A DNA stretch of 15,513 nt from UBA7398 sp964597305 (lineage in GTDB: Bacteria; Actinomycetota; Actinomycetes; Nanopelagicales; Nanopelagicaceae), in the NCBI GenBank assembly GCA_964597305.1, contig CAZQWU010000029.1:1-15513 (forward strand), given 5' to 3'. Below are positions 6,405-13,865 of the stretch, one piece after another (position 1 is the first letter of the stretch; every line of letters begins with the position of its first letter). The position numbers and the translations under genes were made by a program. Under the pieces are notes generated by a model. It had not been told where the DNA came from. It made no database searches and worked only from the letters and a program-made list of their open reading frames with translations.

Positions 6405-7398
6405 TGTTGCATTGACAAAGAAAGATTTCACATCAGATCAAGAGGTGCGTTGGTGTCCAGGGTGTGGTGATTATTCGATCCTCTCCACGATGCAATCCTT
6501 CTTACCTGAAATGGGTTTGCCACGTGAAAATATTGTTTTTATCTCTGGCATTGGCTGTTCGTCACGTTTTCCCTATTACTTAGAGACGTTTGGTGTGCAT
6601 TCAGTTCATGGTCGCGCACCTGCGATTGCTTCAGGATTAGCGATTGCTCGACCTGATCTTTCTATTTTTGTCATCACTGGCGATGGAGATGCACTTTCGA
6701 TCGGTGGAAACCATTTGATCCATGCTATGCGCCGTAATGTGGAATTAAAAATTTTGCTTTTTAATAACCGTATTTATGGTTTAACGAAAGGCCAATATTC
6801 GCCAACATCCGAAAAAGGGAAAATTACGAAATCAACGCCTATCGGTTCACTTGATACACCGTTCAATCCACTCTCAGTTGCGATTGGAGCTGAAGCATCT
6901 TTTGTTGCACGCTCCATTGATAGCGATCGAAAACATCTTACGGAAATTCTCCGAGCTGCAACCGCTCACAAAGGATCTGCACTCGTTGAGATTTATCAAA
7001 ACTGCCCAATCTTTAATGATGGCGCATTTGATTCCGTCAAAGATCCATCTACGAAAGAGGCGTCGCTCCTTCAATTAATTCATGGACAACCAATTAAATC
7101 AGCGAAATTTGGTGTGGTGAGAAATGGTTTACATTTTGAAGTTAAACCACTTGATCAGATAAAGGAGACTGATGTGGTTGTTCATGATGCTCATCATCCT
7201 GATCCTTCATATGCCTATGCACTCTCGCGACTTTCCGGCTCTGAACTCGAACATGTGCCGGTAGGGGTTTTTCGAGATGTCGAACGCCCCAGTTATTCAC
7301 ATTTAGTTCATGAGCAACTTAACGAGACAATTTCCAAACAAGGTAAAGGTGACTTAGAAAAGTTACTCAACAGCGGCGATACGTGGACCGTTGCTTAA
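6397..7398 (+). CDS. korB: 2-oxoglutarate:ferredoxin oxidoreductase beta subunit KorB
   Basis: A 333-residue subunit that binds thiamine diphosphate and a [4Fe-4S] cluster. The N-terminal C-P-G-C-G (Cys20, Cys23), G-I-G-C-S-S-R (Cys54) and Q-N-C-P-I-F-N-D (Cys203) give the four cysteines expected as cluster ligands in 2-oxoacid:ferredoxin oxidoreductases. The thiamine diphosphate motif runs from G-D-G-D at 95-98 to N-N at 123-124, followed by I-Y-G-L-T-K-G-Q-Y-S-P-T, the group-typical loop. The start is set by the GGGAG site 6 bases upstream and an 8-base overlap with korA, so the subunits are translationally coupled. The protein is soluble and cytoplasmic, forming an (alpha-beta)2 assembly. 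The gene ends only 24 bases before the assembly gap, so any terminator or third gene downstream cannot be seen. Confidence 0.93.
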   Translation: MTDVALTKKDFTSDQEVRWCPGCGDYSILSTMQSFLPEMGLPRENIVFISGIGCSSRFPYYLETFGVHSVHGRAPAIASGLAIARPDLSIFVITGDGDALSIGGNHLIHAMRRNVELKILLFNNRIYGLTKGQYSPTSEKGKITKSTPIGSLDTPFNPLSVAIGAEASFVARSIDSDRKHLTEILRAATAHKGSALVEIYQNCPIFNDGAFDSVKDPSTKEASLLQLIHGQPIKSAKFGVVRNGLHFEVKPLDQIKETDVVVHDAHHPDPSYAYALSRLSGSELEHVPVGVFRDVERPSYSHLVHEQLNETISKQGKGDLEKLLNSGDTWTVA

Positions 7399-7422
7399 AC
7401 CTGATTTAAAGAGCAACAAAAG

Positions 7423-7522
7423 NNNNNNNNNNNNNNNNNNNNNNNNNNNNNNNNNNNNNNNNNNNNNNNNNNNNNNNNNNNNNNNNNNNNNNNNNNNNNN
7501 NNNNNNNNNNNNNNNNNNNNNN
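7423..7522. other. Assembly gap of 100 N
   Basis: Exactly 100 N, the usual placeholder for a scaffold join of unknown length. It interrupts the universal stress protein gene, which needs more than 300 further coding bases even at minimal family length. The true gap should therefore be longer than 100 bases, or the join is wrong. Confidence 0.97.
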
Positions 7523-7599
7523 AGCGCTGCAATGGACCCTGGCGAATCATCTACCGCAACGACCATTCTTCCTTTATGTACATCATTCGCAGTTTTCAT
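7523..7599 (-). CDS. Universal stress protein (UspA family), N-terminal fragment cut by the gap
   Basis: Only the first 25 codons are visible, from the ATG at 7597-7599 to the gap. After a short N-terminal extension come hydrophobic strand 1 and the loop V-V-A-V-D-D-S-P-G-S (residues 13-22). This is the hallmark opening of a UspA domain, with the Asp involved in nucleotide binding in ATP-type Usps. A GAAAGAGGT ribosome binding site (7608-7616) supports the start, in contrast to the leaderless genes elsewhere. Whether it is a single- or tandem-domain Usp cannot be told. It faces korB across the gap (convergent). No terminator of the pot operon is evident in the 116 bases upstream, so read-through from potC is possible. 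Confidence 0.72.
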
Positions 7600-7607
7600 A
7601 CTGTGGC

Positions 7608-7616
7608 ACCTCTTTC
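7608..7616 (-). promoter_or_regulatory. Ribosome binding site for the Usp fragment
   Basis: GAAAGAGGT on the minus strand, ending 8 bases before the ATG at 7599. The core AGAGG pairs well with the 16S tail. It decides the start of the truncated Usp gene. Confidence 0.6.
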
Positions 7617-7715
7617 ATTGGCAATCTGCCGATACATATGGTGCTCTTAATGATTAGGTGTGAAAAGTAAAATGTCCGATCGTGGAAAAAGTGCGAGAAG
7701 AATGTGACTCTGGCT

Positions 7716-8531
7716 TTAGATACGACCGCCAGAAGAAATTCCTTCTGACAACTTCTGCGATAACCACACTGGAATCATAAAACCGAAAATCAACATTGTT
7801 GCAACAACATTTACTATTGGTGCTTGATTTGGCCGAAAGAGATTGTTGAAAATCCATTGTGGCAAAGTCTGCACACTTGCGCCAGAAGTGAATGTCGTTA
7901 CGACAATTTCATCGAAAGAAAGAGCAAAAGCCAATAGGGCTCCAGCGATTAGTGCTGAACGAATCATTGGAAAGGTCACATATCGAAACGTTTGAAACAT
8001 ACTTGCGCCAAGATCGCTTGACGCTTCTTCTAAAGATGTTCCCATACGTCGTAGTCGAGCCAATACATTGTTGTAAAGAACTACAATGCAAAACGTTGCA
8101 TGCCCAACTATTACAGTGAACAACCCAAACCCCACACCAAAAGGTTCCAGAAGAGTACGAAAGGCAGAATTGAGCGCAATTCCAGTAACGATGCCAGGCA
8201 AGGCAATCGGTAGCACGACGAGTAAAGAAATCGTCTCCTTACCAAAAAAATAATATCTGGCCACTGCGAATGCAGTACATGTTCCTAAAATTAACGCAAT
8301 GAAGGTCGCACATAAACCAGCCTTAACGCTAGTACTAAGTGCTTTTAGAACTCCTTCATTTGTTAATGCTTTGCTCCACCATGATGTTGTAAATCCAGAC
8401 GGTGGCCACGAGAAGGTTTTTGATGGATTAAATGAATTGATAGCGACCACAATGAGCGGCATATAGATAAAAATGAGAACTAGTCCAGTAGCGCCACCCA
8501 ATAACCATTGCGCTCTCTTTGATAACTTCAT
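7716..8531 (-). CDS. potC: Polyamine-type ABC transporter permease PotC
   Basis: A 271-residue inner-membrane permease with about six hydrophobic segments (roughly residues 9-31, 68-90, 101-122, 136-156, 190-210 and 235-257). The cytoplasmic coupling loop, the EAA motif, is clear as E-E-A-S-S-D-L-G-A-S at 168-177 with its downstream F-P-M-I. P-L-I-V-V-A-I-N-S-F-N near 25-35 and F-D-E-I-V-V-T-T-F at 206-214 are typical of PotC and related spermidine/putrescine permeases. The start codon overlaps the potB stop by one base (TAATG), indicating tight coupling. It is the last gene of the potADBC operon. Related opine or other amine importers share this architecture, so the exact amine is open. Confidence 0.88.
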   Translation of the reverse strand: MKLSKRAQWLLGGATGLVLIFIYMPLIVVAINSFNPSKTFSWPPSGFTTSWWSKALTNEGVLKALSTSVKAGLCATFIALILGTCTAFAVARYYFFGKETISLLVVLPIALPGIVTGIALNSAFRTLLEPFGVGFGLFTVIVGHATFCIVVLYNNVLARLRRMGTSLEEASSDLGASMFQTFRYVTFPMIRSALIAGALLAFALSFDEIVVTTFTSGASVQTLPQWIFNNLFRPNQAPIVNVVATMLIFGFMIPVWLSQKLSEGISSGGRI

Positions 8532-9388
8532 TAGAAATTCTCCAATGCACCACTACGCCGCACGAAGAATAAATAACCCAAGATCGCTGCCACTGGAAAG
8601 AGCGCGGCTGCCGAAGCAAATGGCAAATTACCTGCAGTCCCTACATTGTCATAAATGATGTTAGCCATCAATTGCGTCTTACCTCCCACAATTTTCACAA
8701 CAATGTAATCGCCGAGTGACAATGAAAATGTAAAGATCGATCCCGCAATGATTGCGGGATAAATAATTGGCGTCACCACAGATCGAAATGTCTGCCAAGC
8801 GGATGCTCCGAGATCACTTGACGCTTCTAGCAGTGAATCGGGGAGTCGCTCTAAACCAGCATAAATAGGCAAGATCATGTAAGGCAGCCATAAATATGCC
8901 AGTGTAAGTGAAGTGGCAAATAACCCATATCCTGGCGATGAGATTCCCAATGGTTTTACAAGCCAATCTAAGACGCCTTCATTCGAGAACAAAGTTCGCC
9001 AAGCATACGTTTTTACTAAATAGCTAGCCCATAATGGAAGTACGACAAGAACAATAGCGAATGATCGTAATCGCGCGGGCAATACCTTCGCCATATAGAA
9101 AGCGATTGGAATGGCTAATATGGCATCAATAACTGTAACAAGAAGTGCAACGCTGAATGATCGAAGTGCTAGGCGGGCATAAACACTCTGCGTAAATAAT
9201 GTGTGAAAGTTATCAAATGAGAAATTTCTGATGACTCGACCAGTAAAACTATCGACCGACCAGAAAGCAGATAAAAACATCGTCGTTAGCGACCCTAAAT
9301 AAGCCAACACCAACCATGCCATTGGCGCGGCGATTAGGATCGCTAATCGACTCCGCGGATGTCTAAATAACCACCCACTTAACTTCAT
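8531..9388 (-). CDS. potB: Polyamine-type ABC transporter permease PotB
   Basis: A 285-residue inner-membrane permease with about six hydrophobic helices, the first near residues 14-40. The EAA coupling loop is L-L-E-A-S-S-D-L-G-A-S at 186-196, followed by V-V-T-P. V-L-P-L-W-A-S-Y-L-V-K-T-Y-A-W at 116-130 and S-L-S-L-G-D-Y-I-V at 222-230 are characteristic of PotB-type subunits. It would pair with PotC to form the channel served by PotA and PotD. The gene starts 10 bases after the potD stop. No strong ribosome binding site is seen (only an AAAGGG some 16 bases upstream, inside potD), so coupling to potD translation is likely. Confidence 0.88.
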   Translation of the reverse strand: MKLSGWLFRHPRSRLAILIAAPMAWLVLAYLGSLTTMFLSAFWSVDSFTGRVIRNFSFDNFHTLFTQSVYARLALRSFSVALLVTVIDAILAIPIAFYMAKVLPARLRSFAIVLVVLPLWASYLVKTYAWRTLFSNEGVLDWLVKPLGISSPGYGLFATSLTLAYLWLPYMILPIYAGLERLPDSLLEASSDLGASAWQTFRSVVTPIIYPAIIAGSIFTFSLSLGDYIVVKIVGGKTQLMANIIYDNVGTAGNLPFASAAALFPVAAILGYLFFVRRSGALENF

Positions 9389-9398
9389 GCGTGATTCG

Positions 9399-10577
9399 TC
9401 AGCCCTTTACTTCTGTCCAGGCTTGCGTCCACGCCGCGTAATCGGTGCAGATTGCGCCACGGCCATCCAAACATTCTTTCGTTGGAGTGGTCCAGTAGTG
9501 AATCTTCTGTGCATACGCAGCATCAGTTGCATGATATGTCGCACAGAAATTCTTATCTGCTGTGACATCACACGCTTTTGTTTGAGATGGCGCTTCGCCG
9601 AACCATTCTGCAACTTGTGCATTTGGTGATGCCGAAATAATCCAATCCATCCACTTATACATGCAATTTGGATGAGCTGCCTTAGATGAGATCATCCAAG
9701 TGTCAGACCAACCAGTCGCACCCTCTTCTGGCAATGTTGCATCTACTTTCACTTTGCCATTGGAATTAATTAAATTAACAATTACCTGCCAAGAAGTCCC
9801 AAGCACGGTATTTCCTTGCTCATATGACTGAACAGCCTTGGTGTAATCCGACCAGTACTCACCGATAATCAACTTCTGTTGCTTTAACAGATCTACTGCT
9901 GCAGCAAGCTGTTTCTCATCGAGCGCATAAGGATTTTTAATTCCCAAATCTGGTTTAGTTTTCATTAAATATAAAGCTGCATCTGCAATATAAATTGGTG
10001 AGTCATAAGCGCTCACTTTTCCCTTGTAAGGTGAGTTCGCGTCAAAGACCGCACCCCATGATGTTGGTGCAGTTACCTTTCCATTTGTGTAAGCCAAAAC
10101 GTTTGCGCCCCAACCATGTGGCACGCCATACATCTGACCTTTTACCGAGTTCCATGGTTGCCCCTTAAGGAACTCTGAAACCGTTGCATAGTTAGGAATG
10201 AGATCGGTATTGACTGGCGCAACGTCGCCACCATAAATCAAACGAAGCGTTGCATCGCCCGATGCGGAGACACCGTCATATTCACCGGTCTTCATTAAAG
10301 TGACCATCTCGTCCGAGGTATTTCCGATTTTCACATTAACTTGGCATCCGGTTGCTTTTTCAAATGGCGTAACCCAGTCAACAGTTTTATCTGTACTGCC
10401 ATCTTCAGCATATCCTGCCCATGCAATGATGTTGAGTGAACCTTCGCCGTCTCCAACTGCACTTGCCATTGGAATATCAGGTACTGCTGAGGCAGAAGAG
10501 TTATTGCTCTTGCTGCATCCCGACAGTACAAGTACCAAGGCACCAATAATCGCTAGAACCTTCACACGATTTCGCAT
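9399..10577 (-). CDS. potD: Polyamine-type ABC transporter substrate-binding lipoprotein (PotD-like)
   Basis: A 392-residue lipoprotein that captures substrate outside the membrane. The signal peptide ends in a lipobox L-S-G-C at 18-21 (Cys21 lipidated), followed by a Ser/Asn-rich tether to about residue 45. The bilobed binding domain begins with L-N-I-I-A-W-A-G-Y at 48-56. Family blocks include Y-D-G-V near 100-103, Y-G-V-P-H-G-W-G at 150-157, W-S-D at 242-244 and W-M-D-W-I at 309-313. Aromatic and acidic residues here suit a polyamine cage. Six cysteines besides the lipidated one (78, 305, 336, 345, 369, 377) could form three disulfides, unlike enterobacterial PotD. The gene has the strongest ribosome binding site in the window, as expected for the most abundant subunit. 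Confidence 0.88.
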   Translation of the reverse strand: MRNRVKVLAIIGALVLVLSGCSKSNNSSASAVPDIPMASAVGDGEGSLNIIAWAGYAEDGSTDKTVDWVTPFEKATGCQVNVKIGNTSDEMVTLMKTGEYDGVSASGDATLRLIYGGDVAPVNTDLIPNYATVSEFLKGQPWNSVKGQMYGVPHGWGANVLAYTNGKVTAPTSWGAVFDANSPYKGKVSAYDSPIYIADAALYLMKTKPDLGIKNPYALDEKQLAAAVDLLKQQKLIIGEYWSDYTKAVQSYEQGNTVLGTSWQVIVNLINSNGKVKVDATLPEEGATGWSDTWMISSKAAHPNCMYKWMDWIISASPNAQVAEWFGEAPSQTKACDVTADKNFCATYHATDAAYAQKIHYWTTPTKECLDGRGAICTDYAAWTQAWTEVKG

Positions 10578-10582
10578 GTATT

Positions 10583-10589
10583 CTCCTTC
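10583..10589 (-). promoter_or_regulatory. Strong ribosome binding site GAAGGAG for potD
   Basis: GAAGGAG on the minus strand lies 5 bases upstream of the potD ATG at 10577, within the 27-base gap after potA. It is the closest to consensus of any site in the window, consistent with the binding protein being made in excess over the permease. Confidence 0.85.
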
Positions 10590-10604
10590 TCGACTTTCGC
10601 CGAA

Positions 10605-11579
10605 TTACTTAACCTGAAACTCGTATTTCGAATCCCAAGCTATCTCCACGAAAGACCCCAGAGCTACTGAGGCATCGTTGTCGTGAAGCAAAGTTACTTT
10701 CTCCCCACTCGAAACTTCTACAACTACCCGTAAAAAAGATCCCATAAAGACCGCTTCTTTCACCTTTCCCTGCACCTGGCGATCTCCGCTCCCGTTCAAG
10801 GTGATCTTCTCGGGTCGAATACTCCACATACCGCTTTTACCGATTACTGATCCACTGATTAAATTCGAAATTCCCACAAAATCTGCAACAAACTCACTCT
10901 TCGGATGTGAATAGATGTCCTTTGGTGTTCCAATCTGTTCGATCTTTCCTTGGCTAAAAATCGCAATGCGATCTGCCATAGTTAACGCTTCTTCTTGATC
11001 ATGTGTGACAAATACAAAGGTTATTCCTAATGAAAGCTGTAATTCCTTCAATTCTTTCTGCATTTGGTGGCGCAACTTTAAATCTAAGGCACCAAGAGGC
11101 TCATCTAATAACAAAACTTTTGGCTCATTCACTATTGCTCGTGCTAAGGCGACTCGTTGACGTTGACCACCAGAAAGTTGTGATGGCTTTCGTTCTTCAT
11201 AACCTGCTAACGAAACTCTTTCCAGAGCCTTTAGCGCCCGACTCCGTCTCTCCGCTTTATCAATACCTTTTACTTTTAAACCATATTCGACATTCTGTAT
11301 TACTTTCATATGGGGAAATAGCGCGTAATCCTGAAAAACTGTATTGACATCTCTGTTAAATGGTGGTTCTTTGGAAACATCTTTACCGTGAATTGTTACA
11401 CTCCCCGAATCCGGTAATTCAAAGCCAGCTATCAATCTCAATACCGTTGTCTTGCCTGACCCACTGGGACCCAGTAATGCGAAGAATTCACCTTCTTTAA
11501 TTTCTAGATCTACGCCATCTACAGCTTTAACCTCGCTGAAACTTTTTCGCAGACCACTTAATTGGATAGCCATTGACAC
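10605..11579 (-). CDS. potA: Polyamine-type ABC transporter ATP-binding protein PotA
   Basis: A 324-residue ATPase that powers the importer on the cytoplasmic side. Motifs in order: Walker A G-P-S-G-S-G-K-T at 37-44, Q-loop V-F-Q-D-Y-A-L-F-P-H at 81-90 (Gln83), signature L-S-G-G-Q at 135-139, Walker B V-L-L-L-D-E-P at 155-161, D-loop L-G-A-L-D at 162-166, and switch His193 in V-T-H-D. The C-terminal third, from about residue 240, is the TOBE-type regulatory domain of the PotA/MalK class, with S-I-R-P-E-K. The start is either the GTG at 11579 or the ATG two codons later; the GTG is preferred because a -10-like box stands at the leaderless distance. It is the first gene of potADBC. Confidence 0.9.
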   Translation of the reverse strand: MSMAIQLSGLRKSFSEVKAVDGVDLEIKEGEFFALLGPSGSGKTTVLRLIAGFELPDSGSVTIHGKDVSKEPPFNRDVNTVFQDYALFPHMKVIQNVEYGLKVKGIDKAERRSRALKALERVSLAGYEERKPSQLSGGQRQRVALARAIVNEPKVLLLDEPLGALDLKLRHQMQKELKELQLSLGITFVFVTHDQEEALTMADRIAIFSQGKIEQIGTPKDIYSHPKSEFVADFVGISNLISGSVIGKSGMWSIRPEKITLNGSGDRQVQGKVKEAVFMGSFLRVVVEVSSGEKVTLLHDNDASVALGSFVEIAWDSKYEFQVK

Positions 11580-11585
11580 CGACGG

Positions 11586-11614
11586 AGTATTACATTCACT
11601 GAGATGGTAAGCAA
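11586..11614 (-). promoter_or_regulatory. Promoter candidate for the pot operon
   Basis: On the minus strand TTGCTT (11609-11614) is followed after 17 bases by AATACT (11586-11591), or after 16 by TAATAC (11587-11592). The -10 box stands at -12 to -7 relative to the GTG at 11579, so the mRNA would start at the start codon. The 56-base gap between the photolyase stop and potA contains this element and no evident terminator. Confidence 0.45.
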
Positions 11615-11635
11615 GGAATAAACGTTTTGGATGTT

Positions 11636-13114
11636 CTAAATGGTTCCCATATCTAGTCCTTCAAGTACTTCTTGTGCTCGCTTTTTTAATTCAGAAAGAT
11701 CTTTCAGACGGCTAATTCCATAGATCTGTTGGGACATTCGGTGGTTCTTTATAAACCTTTCCTTATGCCGTTCGAGAAAATCCCAGTACAACGTTGTATA
11801 GGGACAGGCATCATCACCTGTTCGTTTCTTAGGATCGTAAATACAGGATGTACAAAAATTACTCATACGAGAGATATATGCACCTCCGGCCGCATAGGGC
11901 TTTGTCATCATTACTCCACCATCAGCATGAAGTCCCATACCTATGACGTTGGGAACCATTACCCAATCTGACGCATCAATAAAATTTTCTCGCATCCAAT
12001 TCAGAAATTCCTGGGGATTTGTTCCAGTGATAAGTGCTAAGTTGCTAAGAATCATGAGGCGGGGAATGTGGTGAGTCCAGCTCCGCTTTTCTATATCAGA
12101 AACGATTGTCTGAACACATTTCATGTGAGTTTTATTTGAATCAGTAAAGAGTGGAAGTAATTTTCGATTCGCTCCTAATGCATTATTAAATTTGTACTCT
12201 TCACCTAAGTACCAGTACATGCCATTCACATACTCTCTCCAACCAATTATTTGCCGTATAAAACCTTCGCAGCTGGCGATTGGTATATCTCCTGTTTCAA
12301 ATTTCTCTATTGCCGCATTGATAACTTCCGCTGGGTGCAGTAACCCATTGTTTAAATACGGACTCAATAAGGAGTGGTGAAGCGCCCAATTTTCAGTAGT
12401 CATGGCATCTTCATACGGACCGAATTGAGCAAAATGATGGTCTAAAAAATCTTTCATGACGGTGAGTGCGCCCTGTCGAGTAGTTGCCCATTCGGTTGGC
12501 GCTTCAATTCCTAATTCGCTTGCCACAGTTAGGTCAATTTCATCTGGTTCGTGGACTTTGTAAGGCGGATAAATATGATTCTTAGGAGGAGGTAACCGAT
12601 TCTCCTTATCAAAATTCCATTCACCACCAAGTGGTTTCTTGCCATCCATCAGAATATTGAGGCGAGTACGTTGAAGACGATAGAAATTTTCCATAAGAAA
12701 GCTCTTTTGACGTCCCGCCCAATCGTTAAAAAGCGAGCGTGGTGTGAGAAAGAAATCATTCTCTATAAATTCGACTTTAAATTCTTGCAGAATTTTCTTG
12801 AGTCGAAACGAAGATGGTTCGCACGTAACTAACCTTGATGACGTATATTCCGCACGACTCATTACTTCACGTAATCCATCTCGTGTTGTTGGCGCTTTGA
12901 TGAAATGGACGGTGAAGCCAGCTAGCTCAAGTTCGGCTGCGCAGTGCCGAGCAGAAGATATTAGGAAATATAACCGAGTTTTATGCCAACGCTCTCCTGT
13001 TGTCATTCGTTCACTTTGTACAAATACGATCACGTCGTGAAGTGGATCTGCGTTCTTTAAAACGCCGTATTGACGATGTAATTGATCGCACTGTACGTAA
13101 AGAAGGCGTTTCAT
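11636..13114 (-). CDS. FeS cluster-containing cryptochrome/photolyase (FeS-BCP, PhrB/DPRP-like)
   Basis: A 492-residue flavoprotein of the prokaryotic (6-4)-photolyase-like family. The ATG at 13114 is chosen because homology begins there (Y-V-Q-C-D-Q-L-H) and the SDR stop lies 4 bases upstream; the longer open frame back to 13393 only shadows the SDR gene. An alpha/beta antenna domain (about 1-120) is followed by a helical FAD domain. Cys333, Cys421, Cys424 and Cys437 match, with a constant offset of 17, the four [4Fe-4S] ligands recalled for Agrobacterium PhrB (350, 438, 441, 454). The pair His348-His349 fits its catalytic histidines by the same offset, and Trp373, Tyr407 and Tyr413 also align. 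Repair of UV photoproducts is likely; a light-sensing role cannot be excluded. It is last in the PLP enzyme-SDR-photolyase operon. Confidence 0.88.
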   Translation of the reverse strand: MKRLLYVQCDQLHRQYGVLKNADPLHDVIVFVQSERMTTGERWHKTRLYFLISSARHCAAELELAGFTVHFIKAPTTRDGLREVMSRAEYTSSRLVTCEPSSFRLKKILQEFKVEFIENDFFLTPRSLFNDWAGRQKSFLMENFYRLQRTRLNILMDGKKPLGGEWNFDKENRLPPPKNHIYPPYKVHEPDEIDLTVASELGIEAPTEWATTRQGALTVMKDFLDHHFAQFGPYEDAMTTENWALHHSLLSPYLNNGLLHPAEVINAAIEKFETGDIPIASCEGFIRQIIGWREYVNGMYWYLGEEYKFNNALGANRKLLPLFTDSNKTHMKCVQTIVSDIEKRSWTHHIPRLMILSNLALITGTNPQEFLNWMRENFIDASDWVMVPNVIGMGLHADGGVMMTKPYAAGGAYISRMSNFCTSCIYDPKKRTGDDACPYTTLYWDFLERHKERFIKNHRMSQQIYGISRLKDLSELKKRAQEVLEGLDMGTI

Positions 13115-13118
13115 TGGA

Positions 13119-13865
13119 TTACCAAGGAACAATCTCTTTTTCTTCCCAAAGAACTCCTGTGGTTTTCTCTTGGTCAGTGAGCCCCTGTGGATTGAATGTT
13201 CGTGTAGCAAGCCAAATTGCGGTTTGTGCACCTTGCTCTGCTGATAACGGTGCATCTGGTCCACCCATATCTGTTCGCGAATGATTTGGGCAGACCGCAT
13301 CAACAAGAATTCCGCGCGAACCCAACCCTGTTTCATGAGCAAGATTCCGCACCAATGCATTAACACCAGCCTTGCTAATTCGATACGGAGCAAGTCCTCC
13401 GGTATTTCCTGGTCCTGACATACGACCTAAGCACGCTGAGTAAATTATGACTCGACCTTTCCGAGCCTCGACCATGGCAGGAACTAAACCGTTTATTAAT
13501 TGAAAATTCGCATCTAAATTTATTGCCATCACACGATTCCACTCATGAATATCGGTTTTGAGAGTCTTTGACATTTTTGCGCTCATAACACCGTGAGCAA
13601 GAATTAAAACGTCAGGTGTGTGATGAGAATTTTTTACTTGCGCAATGAGATCTGTTATTTCATCTTCCTTTTCAAGGTCACAGGTGTACGTCGTTATTTT
13701 TGGTGCATTTGAATGTGCCGCTTCTAATTCCTGTTCGGCTCTTTTTAATCGCTCGGGGTCTCGTGCGACCAAAATTAATTCATACCCTTGGTGATGAAGT
13801 GCGCGAGCTGTCTCAAATCCAAGTCCTCGACTACCGCCAGTGATGAAGGCAAGTTTCGACGTCAT
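13119..13865 (-). CDS. Short-chain dehydrogenase/reductase, carbonyl-reductase (CBR1)-like
   Basis: A 248-residue NAD(P)H-dependent oxidoreductase. The Rossmann motif T-G-G-S-R-G-L-G spans 9-16; Arg35 after strand 2 suggests NADP preference. The catalytic set is Asn116, Ser143, Tyr161 and Lys165 (Y-R-I-S-K). R-T-D-M-G-G-P-D-A-P-L-S at 197-208, W-L-A-T near 218-221 and the C-terminal K-E-I-V-P-W are hallmarks of the CBR1-like subgroup, which reduces carbonyls of varied substrates. The usual N-N-A-G strand-4 motif reads L-A-H-G at 89-92, which is odd. The gene overlaps the PLP enzyme stop by four bases (ATGA, 13862-13865) and ends four bases before the photolyase ATG, so all three are probably co-translated. 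The natural substrate is unknown. Confidence 0.88.
   Translation of the reverse strand: MTSKLAFITGGSRGLGFETARALHHQGYELILVARDPERLKRAEQELEAAHSNAPKITTYTCDLEKEDEITDLIAQVKNSHHTPDVLILAHGVMSAKMSKTLKTDIHEWNRVMAINLDANFQLINGLVPAMVEARKGRVIIYSACLGRMSGPGNTGGLAPYRISKAGVNALVRNLAHETGLGSRGILVDAVCPNHSRTDMGGPDAPLSAEQGAQTAIWLATRTFNPQGLTDQEKTTGVLWEEKEIVPW

Noticed and set aside
7363..7657. Open frames that run through the N block on both strands.
   Set aside because: They are translated through unknown bases. The part left of the gap on the minus strand is antisense to korB; only the Usp N-terminus at 7523-7599 is credible.
7710..7732. Possible terminator hairpin (CTGGC...GCCAG) at the potC end.
   Set aside because: Five-base stem with a 13-base loop, partly inside the coding region, and no T-tract on the minus strand.
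11620..11627. AAACGTTT palindrome after the photolyase stop as a terminator.
   Set aside because: It has no loop and no GC-rich stem, and is too short to act as an intrinsic terminator; AT-rich palindromes of this length are expected by chance.
13115..13393. Photolyase starting at 13393 with a 93-residue N-terminal extension.
   Set aside because: The extension is an alternative frame of the SDR gene, unlike any photolyase N-terminus. Family similarity begins at the ATG 13114.
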